Assembly: GCF_000179555.1 (NCBI RefSeq)
Contig: NZ_AECZ01000011.1
Location: 1-64,000, forward strand
Source: Solidesulfovibrio fructosivorans JJ]
Lineage (GTDB): Bacteria; Desulfobacterota; Desulfovibrionia; Desulfovibrionales; Desulfovibrionaceae
Length of the DNA stretch: 64,000 nucleotides
Reading direction: 5' to 3'
Shown here: positions 58,491 through 64,000 of the stretch, one piece after another
Layout: each line of letters begins with the position of its first letter
Numbering within the stretch: position 1 is the first letter of the stretch
Notes under the pieces: model-generated
Seen by the model: only the letters and a program-made list of their open reading frames with translations
What the model was told of the DNA's origin: nothing
The model's database searches: none
Made by a program: the position numbers and the translations under genes

Positions 58491-60017
58491 GTGACGACAG
58501 CTTGCATATTGGCCGTGATCGGCGCCTGGCTGGGTTTCGCCAATCCCGTCTACCGCCTGCCCGCCCTGGTCCTGCTGTTGCCGGCCGGACTGGCCGTAGC
58601 CGCCGTAAGGGCCCCATCGCTCAAGTCCGCGCTCAAGGCCGGCTGGTTGATCGGGGCGCTTGCCGCCTGCGGCAGCCTGTACTGGACGGCGCTGCCCATC
58701 CATGACTACGGCGGCCTGGCCTGGCCCTTGGCCCTGCCCGTGCCGGTGCTGGTCGGCATGGTGCTCGGGCTTTACACCATGTTTTTGGCCGGCCTGACCC
58801 GCTTTGGCGCGGCCCGGCTTTCGCCGTGGCTGTTCGGACCGTTTTACGCCCTCGCCTGGGCCTGCATGGAAATGGCCCGGGGGACCCTTCTGACCGGCTT
58901 TCCCTGGCTCGTCCTGGCCGGCGCGCTTTCCCCCTGGCCGGCGACCATCCAGGGCGCGGCCTTTCTCGGCGCCTACGGCCTCTCCGGCCTGCTCGCCGGA
59001 CTGGCCGGCTGGATCGCCGTGTGCGGCCCCATCTCCCGCCAAGGGCTTGTCGCCGTGCTGGCCTTCGTGGGGCTTTTTTTCCTGGGCAACAGCCGCCTCG
59101 ACGCTCCCGTCGCCAAGGACGGGGCCATCCATGCCACCATCGTCCAGGGCAACGTGGACCAAAGCCGCAAATGGGACCCCGAATCCCAGCGCGACACGGT
59201 GGAGAAGTATATCGCCCTGTCGCGTCAGGCCATCAAGGACGCGCCCACCGACCTGCTCGTCTGGCCGGAAACGACCATGCCGTTTTATTACCAGGACCAC
59301 GGGCCGCTTTCCGCCATGCTGGCCGATTTCGCGGCCGCGTCCAAGGTGCCGATCGTCTTCGGCGCGCCGGCCTACGAGCGCCGCCCCGAGGGGCCGGTGC
59401 TTTTCAACCGGGCCTACCTGCTCATGCCGTCGGGAAGCGAAAGCTACTACGACAAGGAGCACCTCGTCCCCTTCGGCGAGTACGTGCCGTTTGGAAAATA
59501 CCTCCCCTTCATCCACAAGCTGGTCGAGGGCGTGGGCGACTTCCGTCCCGGGCACGCCGAGAAGCCCCTCGGCGAGGGCAACCTTGCCCTGGGCATGCTC
59601 ATCTGCTATGAAGCAATCTTTCCGGAACTGGCGCAACAGCGGGTCACGGCCGGGGCCAACATCCTGGTCAACATCTCCAACGACTCCTGGTTTGGCGATT
59701 CCGCCGCGCCGCGCCAACATCTCGACGTGGCCCTGCTTCGCGCCGTGGAACAGGGACGGGCCATCATCCGGGGCACCAACTCGGGCATTTCCGCCGTGAT
59801 CGACCCCCGGGGACGCATCATGGCCCAGGGCGGACTTTTCACCACGTTGACCCTGCCGTGCCCGGAGGTGCCCATCGTGTCGGAAACGACCTGGTTCCAC
59901 CGCCATTTCAAGTTATTGACTTTTGCCGTGCCGGGAGCTTTCCTGGCGCTGTGTCTGGTCGCCCTTGTTTCCCCCAAACGCCGCGATGCCGTTTCTCCCC
60001 GCGGCACAAGCCTGTAA
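58491..60017 (+). CDS. lnt: Apolipoprotein N-acyltransferase
   Basis: This is a 508-residue inner-membrane enzyme that adds the third acyl chain to lipoproteins. Six or more membrane helices span the first about 205 residues, then a periplasmic nitrilase domain follows. The catalytic triad is Glu260 (WPETTMPF), Lys322 (YDKEHLVPFGEYVP) and Cys372 (LICYEAIFPE). A final membrane helix ends the protein. A GTG start at 58491 is used. It would mature the lipoproteins coded at 614 and 16570. Confidence 0.95.
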   Translation: MTTACILAVIGAWLGFANPVYRLPALVLLLPAGLAVAAVRAPSLKSALKAGWLIGALAACGSLYWTALPIHDYGGLAWPLALPVPVLVGMVLGLYTMFLAGLTRFGAARLSPWLFGPFYALAWACMEMARGTLLTGFPWLVLAGALSPWPATIQGAAFLGAYGLSGLLAGLAGWIAVCGPISRQGLVAVLAFVGLFFLGNSRLDAPVAKDGAIHATIVQGNVDQSRKWDPESQRDTVEKYIALSRQAIKDAPTDLLVWPETTMPFYYQDHGPLSAMLADFAAASKVPIVFGAPAYERRPEGPVLFNRAYLLMPSGSESYYDKEHLVPFGEYVPFGKYLPFIHKLVEGVGDFRPGHAEKPLGEGNLALGMLICYEAIFPELAQQRVTAGANILVNISNDSWFGDSAAPRQHLDVALLRAVEQGRAIIRGTNSGISAVIDPRGRIMAQGGLFTTLTLPCPEVPIVSETTWFHRHFKLLTFAVPGAFLALCLVALVSPKRRDAVSPRGTSL

Positions 60018-60032
60018 GCGAGCCACCCTTTC

Positions 60033-61140
60033 ATGCTGCAATATTCGGAACTGCGCACGACGAGCACGGAGCTTCTCGAAAAATTCGACGAATTCTGGAG
60101 GCGTCTTTGACCTGGAACAGACGAAATCCCGTCTGGCGGCCATCGAAGCCGAACTGGCCAAACCCGGAGCCTGGGACGCCCCCGAGCTTCTGACCCCCGT
60201 GTTGCGGGAAAAAAGCATGTTGACCTCGCGCATCGAAGACGGCGAAAAGCTGCTGGCCGCCAGGACCGACCTCGACGAGTGGCTTTCGCTGGCCAAAGAC
60301 GACGGCAGCCCCGAGGTTCTCGACGCCCTGGCCGAACAGATCGCCACGCTTGACGGCGAACTGGCCGACGCCGAGCTGGCCGCTTTTTTCCGGTCCGAGG
60401 ACAACGTCGACGCCATCCTGGAAATCCACCCAGGGGCCGGCGGCACCGAGGCCCAGGACTGGGCCGAGATGCTCCTTCGCATGTACCGCCGCTGGGCCGA
60501 ACGCAAAGAATTCGGCGTCAAGATCCTCGACTACCTCCCCGGCGACGAGGCCGGCCTCAAAAGCGTCACCCTCCAGTTCTCCGGCCCCTACGCCTACGGC
60601 ATGCTGGCCGCCGAAAAGGGCATCCACCGGCTCATCCGCATCTCGCCCTTCGACTCCTCCGGCCGTCGCCACACCTCGTTCGCCTCGGTGGACGTCTATC
60701 CCGACGCGGGCGTGGACATCGACATCGACATCAAGGAAGACGACCTGCGCATCGACGTGTTTCGGGCCTCGGGCCCGGGCGGACAGCACGTCAACAAAAC
60801 TTCCTCGGCCATCCGCATCACCCACCTGCCCACAGGCATCGTGGTGCAGTGCCAAAACGAAAAGTCGCAGCACCGCAACCGCGAAACGGCCATGAAAGTC
60901 CTCAAGGCCCGGCTCTACGACCTGGAGCTCAAAAAACTCCAGGCCGAAAAGCAGGAAAGCTACGAGTCGAAAAACGCCATCGGCTTCGGCTCGCAAATAA
61001 GGACCTACACCATGCAGCCCTACAGACTGGTCAAGGACCACCGTACAGGCGTGGACGCGGGCGACGTCGAGGCGGTGCTCGACGGCGATCTGGACAAGTT
61101 CATACGCGGCTATCTGCTGCGGGCCGGCAATGAATCCTGA
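60033..61140 (+). CDS. prfB: Peptide chain release factor 2 with programmed +1 frameshift
   Basis: This is RF2 of 368 residues when read through a +1 shift. The first 25 codons (from ATG 60033) end at CTT TGA (60105-60110), and the rest is read from GAC at 60109. The SPF tripeptide that recognises UGA (ISPFDSSGR) and the GGQ catalytic motif (GPGGQHVNKT) are present. RF2 releases chains at UAA and UGA, and the in-frame UGA senses its own level. The gene is tightly linked to lnt upstream and its end overlaps the GGDEF gene by 11 bp. Confidence 0.97.
60097..60111 (+). promoter_or_regulatory. prfB: prfB frameshift site
   Basis: The internal Shine-Dalgarno GGAGG (60097-60101), three bases, then CTT TGA C (60105-60111) is the classical autoregulatory signal. 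The spacing matches the E. coli site. Confidence 0.93.
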
Positions 61141-61996
61141 AAACGGCCATCTGCCGTCCGCCACCCGAGAGGCGCTGCTTGCGGAGCTGGACACGCTGCG
61201 CAGCATGCTGGCCGACCTGGATAATCCCTCCTCACAGTCCGGCGAAGAGGGCATGATCATCATGCGCCTGTGCTCGGGCCTGCGTCTGGTCGACTGGGAA
61301 GCCATCAGCCATCAACGGGATTTCCGGGACTGGCTGGCCCTGCCCCTGCACGCCGACCCCCTGCCCTTTCTCGCGCGCATCCAGGAAACGCTCAACGATC
61401 TGGTTTTTCTCTCCGAGCACGATCCCCTGACCAAGCTGTACAACCGGGGGGCTTTCGAGCGCATCCTGTCCGCCGAACTCGTCCGGGCCTACCGGGCCGG
61501 CCAGTCCCTGGCCCTGGTGCTGCTCGACGTCGACGATTTCAAGGCGGTCAACGACACCTACGGCCATCCCTGCGGCGACAAGGTGCTCGAGGATCTCGGG
61601 GCCATGCTCTTGGCCGAGAAGCGCGCCTACGACTATGCCGCCCGCATCGGCGGCGAGGAGTTCGCCCTGATTTTGCCGAGCGTGGGACTGGTGCGGGCGG
61701 AAATGGTCGTCAGCCGCGTCCTGGCCGCGGTCCGGTCCATGACGATTCTCTGCGACGGGGTGTCCACGCCGCTTCATATCACCATCTCCGCCGGACTGGC
61801 CATCACCAAAGGCAAAATCCCCACGACCCGGGAAAAGCTCTACGCCCTGGCCGACACGGCCCTGTACCAGGCCAAGACCGCGGGCAAGGACCGGGTCATG
61901 GCCGCGCCCATTGCCGACTTGACCGGACCACCGGAGAAAACGCTTGTGCGCGCGGACGAAAAACGCTTTCTTTTCACCGGATTAACCAAAGGATAA
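61130..61996 (+). CDS. Diguanylate cyclase (GGDEF domain)
   Basis: This is a 288-residue protein with no membrane segment. The N-terminal about 100 residues are an unrecognised helical region, then GGDEF at about 110-270. The active site is GGEEF (ARIGGEEFALIL), and the inhibitory RxxD I-site is five residues before it (RAYD). Substrate and metal motifs DPLTKLYNRGAF and DVDDFKAVNDTYGHPCGD are intact, so cyclic-di-GMP synthesis with product inhibition is expected. The gene overlaps prfB and is followed by the FleN-like gene. Confidence 0.94.
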   Translation: MNPENGHLPSATREALLAELDTLRSMLADLDNPSSQSGEEGMIIMRLCSGLRLVDWEAISHQRDFRDWLALPLHADPLPFLARIQETLNDLVFLSEHDPLTKLYNRGAFERILSAELVRAYRAGQSLALVLLDVDDFKAVNDTYGHPCGDKVLEDLGAMLLAEKRAYDYAARIGGEEFALILPSVGLVRAEMVVSRVLAAVRSMTILCDGVSTPLHITISAGLAITKGKIPTTREKLYALADTALYQAKTAGKDRVMAAPIADLTGPPEKTLVRADEKRFLFTGLTKG

Positions 61997-62004
61997 GACG
62001 GCAT

Positions 62005-62835
62005 ATGTCCCAAGCCATAAATCCCAGGAGCTCCCTGTCCGTGGCGATTCTCAGCGGCAAGGGAGGCGTGGGAAAAACCAATCTCGCCCTCAACCTGAGC
62101 TATGCCCTGTTTCGCGCCGGTCACAAGGTGCTGCTCATGGACTTCGATGTGGGGCTGGCCAATGTGGACGTGCTGCTCGGCCTGTCGCCGGAAAAAAACC
62201 TGCAAGACCTCTTCCGGCCCGAAGTCAATGCCGAGGAGGTCATGCTGTCCGTGGAGGAAGGCGGCTTCGACTTTCTGCCGGCGGCCAGCGGCGTGCCCGA
62301 ACTGCTGGAAATGGACGACGACATGCGCGAAATCCTTTTCCACAAGCTCAACAATGCGTTCAGCAACTACGATTACCTCATGCTCGACCTCGGAGCCGGC
62401 ATCTCCCAGACCGTCCTGTCCGTGGCCGCCATGAGCCATCTCCACGTGCTGGTGGTCACGCCCGAACCGACATCCCTGACCGACTCCTACGCGGTCATCA
62501 AGGTGCTCCATTCCCAATACGGGATTTCCGACTTCCATGTGCTGGTCAACCAGGTGAGCGGCGCCGCCGACACCAAGGCCACCTACAACCGTCTGGCTTC
62601 GGCATGCCAGCATTTTCTGGGATTTACGCCGGAACTGCTCGGCGGCGTCCGCGCCGACCCGACCCTGCCGGACGCCGTGCGCCGTCAGATCCCGCTGTTG
62701 CGCCACGCTCCCAAGTGTCCGGCGGCACAGGATATTTTGGCAGGAGCCGTCAAGCTGCACCGTATTCGACAGGCTCGGGAGGAGGCGCTGCAAACCCTGC
62801 CGGTGCTGGGAAAACTTCCCCGGCCGCCGAAGTAG
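62005..62835 (+). CDS. MinD/FleN (FlhG)-type ParA-like ATPase
   Basis: This is a 276-residue deviant Walker ATPase. P-loop AILSGKGGVGKTNLALNLS at about 13-31, Walker A' DFDVGLANVDVLLG, and a switch-like DLGAGIS. No C-terminal membrane-targeting helix like MinD is evident, which fits the FleN/FlhG type that sets flagellar number or position, though no flagellar gene is in the window. It follows the GGDEF gene by 8 bp, so co-transcription is likely. Confidence 0.88.
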   Translation: MSQAINPRSSLSVAILSGKGGVGKTNLALNLSYALFRAGHKVLLMDFDVGLANVDVLLGLSPEKNLQDLFRPEVNAEEVMLSVEEGGFDFLPAASGVPELLEMDDDMREILFHKLNNAFSNYDYLMLDLGAGISQTVLSVAAMSHLHVLVVTPEPTSLTDSYAVIKVLHSQYGISDFHVLVNQVSGAADTKATYNRLASACQHFLGFTPELLGGVRADPTLPDAVRRQIPLLRHAPKCPAAQDILAGAVKLHRIRQAREEALQTLPVLGKLPRPPK

Positions 62836-62947
62836 GCCTTGACGAACGTCGCTATTTTTCGGCAATGGTATGAAATAGATGGACGATTGCTCGACCGCCA
62901 GCTTCCGGCGGTGCCCGGCCAACCGTCAACAGCGCGAGGACACCGCG

Positions 62948-63223
62948 ATGAACAAAAGCGAACTCATCAAAACCCTGGCCGAAACCAAGGACCTCCACAT
63001 CGATGAGGCGGCGGACATCGTCAATGCCTTCGTCGATTCCGTCAAGCAGGCGCTGATCAACGAAGACCGCGTGGAAATCCGCGGGTTTGGCAGCTTCAAG
63101 ATCAAGGGCTACAAAGGCTACACCGGCCGCAACCCCAAATCCGGCGACGTGGTCACCGTGGCTCCGAAAAAGCTCCCCTTTTTCCGCCCCGGCAAGGAAC
63201 TCAAGGAATATCTGAATAAATAG
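62948..63223 (+). CDS. HU/IHF family DNA-binding protein
   Basis: This is a 91-residue histone-like protein. It has the family N-terminal helices (MNKSELIKTLAETKDL, AADIVNAFVDSVKQAL) and the beta-arm VEIRGFGSFKIKGYKGYTGRNPKSGDVVTV, with the RNP tip that bends DNA. HU versus IHF cannot be told apart by sequence alone, but it is closest to HU or IHF-alpha like single genes. The ATG at 62948 has a weak site. Confidence 0.95.
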   Translation: MNKSELIKTLAETKDLHIDEAADIVNAFVDSVKQALINEDRVEIRGFGSFKIKGYKGYTGRNPKSGDVVTVAPKKLPFFRPGKELKEYLNK

Positions 63224-63230
63224 GCGTCCC

Positions 63231-64000
63231 ATGCGAGCATTGCGCGTTTTTCTCCTGGGTCTGGGCTTCATGGTCCTGGCGATCCGGCCGGCTTTCGCCG
63301 CCGATCCCGTGCTGACCATCCTGTTTTCCGGCAATACCTACGGCTACTACGATCCCTGCCCCACCTGCGGCCCCGAAAAACTCGGCGGCCTGGCCCGGCG
63401 CGCGACCTATATCCGCAACCTGCGCACCCAGCCGCCCACGGCCGGCAAGACCCTGGTCGTGGCCGGAGCCTGGGAATTTCTGCCCGAAGTCTCGGCCGCG
63501 CCGCCCGAGCCCGAAAAGCTCCCGGCCGTGGCCAAGGCCCATGAACGCCTGGGCTATGACGTCCTGGCCGTGACTCCGGCCGAAGTAAAGGTCCTCACCG
63601 AACACAAGGCCGCCGTGCCCAAGGATGCCGTCATCCTCGGCCAGGAACCGACCACGCGGATCATGACCATCGGCGGCAAGGCCGTGGGACTGGTCTTTTT
63701 CCCCATGCCCGCCGACGTGAGCGCCCCTGTGCCGGACAAGCTGATGGACGCCGTGGCCAAGGCCGCATCCGGCCTGCGCGGCAAGACCGCCCTGGTCGTC
63801 GGCATCAGCCCCTGGGGGGCCATCGACGAGGAGGCGTTCATCAATACCCGCGTGGGCGCGGTGGACGTGCTGCTCGGCAGCGGCGGCGGCTCGGGCTTTC
63901 CCTCCCGGACCTCGAAAAACGGCAAGACGCTGTGGACCCGGGCCTACATCAAAGGCAAGACCATCAACCGCCTGGACCTCTTCGCGCTGCCCGGCGCGTC
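63231..64000 (+). CDS. UshA-like exported protein, cut off by the window end
   Basis: At least 256 residues are open to the window edge. The signal peptide (RVFLLGLGFMVLAIRPAFA) is followed by VLTILFSGNTYGYYDPCPTCGPEKLGGLARRATYI, resembling the first metallophosphatase strand of UshA/5'-nucleotidase proteins, with a CPTC pair. Later strands (GYDVLAVTPAE, VDVLLGSGGGSG) support the fold. The first metal ligands (normally DxH) read SGN, so metal binding may differ. The C-terminal part is not visible. Confidence 0.7.
   Translation, partial: MRALRVFLLGLGFMVLAIRPAFAADPVLTILFSGNTYGYYDPCPTCGPEKLGGLARRATYIRNLRTQPPTAGKTLVVAGAWEFLPEVSAAPPEPEKLPAVAKAHERLGYDVLAVTPAEVKVLTEHKAAVPKDAVILGQEPTTRIMTIGGKAVGLVFFPMPADVSAPVPDKLMDAVAKAASGLRGKTALVVGISPWGAIDEEAFINTRVGAVDVLLGSGGGSGFPSRTSKNGKTLWTRAYIKGKTINRLDLFALPGA

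Noticed and set aside
60105-60110. In-frame TGA in prfB as a sign of a pseudogene
   Set aside because: The surrounding GGAGG-CTT TGA C is the standard programmed frameshift of RF2.

Overview
This is a GC-rich, gene-dense piece of a bacterial chromosome. It is most likely from a Desulfovibrio-type sulfate reducer (Desulfovibrionaceae, Solidesulfovibrio-like). That is inferred from gene content: lutABC and a fused FAD/Fe-S D-lactate dehydrogenase, a PxxKW cysteine-rich protein, many small regulators, and the intergenic palindromes I associate with this group. No rRNA, phage, IS element or CRISPR array was seen. About 54 protein genes, one tRNA and one clear gene remnant are present.

Layout. 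0-9.5 kb: cupin, lipoprotein, M32 carboxypeptidase, metallo-beta-lactamase hydrolase, a GNCQ-motif protein, D-Ala-D-Ala carboxypeptidase, polysaccharide deacetylase and a HerA-like ATPase. 9.6-13.9 kb: lutABC on the minus strand, divergent from a citrate-synthase-like gene with three changed active-site residues. 14-17.8 kb: large MscS channel, lipoprotein, bactofilin and a small acidic protein. 18-26.5 kb: ugd on the minus strand, then a plus-strand run pdxJ-acpS-nnr-CBS-tsaE-lysC-cimA covering cofactor, t6A and amino-acid synthesis. 26.5-31.8 kb: acyltransferase, universal stress protein, hydrolase, two small unknowns and a 5'-truncated CobW/COG0523 remnant coupled to a WD40 gene. 31.9-40.1 kb: hybrid histidine kinase, thioredoxin-reductase-like flavoprotein, tRNA(CAU), Nif3, zinc-ribbon coiled coil, YrhK-like membrane protein and a glycerophosphodiesterase. 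40.2-48.6 kb: exported WD40-caspase, D-lactate dehydrogenase and a DUF5343-like acidic protein. 48.6-53.2 kb: mtnP-apt divergent from an MTA/SAH deaminase, then a PxxKW protein and an M20 peptidase. 53.3-64 kb: methyltransferase, mnmG, a PilZ protein, corC, lnt, prfB with its programmed frameshift, GGDEF, a FleN/MinD-like ATPase, HU and a truncated UshA-like gene.

Two families of dispersed intergenic palindromes (A: eight copies, one cut by the window edge; B: six copies) sit at the 3' ends of genes. They look like shared transcription terminators, but their similarity extends past the stem. Some copies supply stop codons to the preceding gene, and two family B copies carry the ribosome-binding site of the following gene (nnr, mnmG).

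Functional threads: lactate oxidation (lutABC and the fused dehydrogenase), envelope maintenance (dacA, deacetylase, lnt, corC, bactofilin, MscS), S-adenosylmethionine by-product salvage (mtnP, apt, deaminase) and cyclic-di-GMP signalling (GGDEF with I-site, PilZ). All functions are read from motifs and family resemblance; no database search was run.
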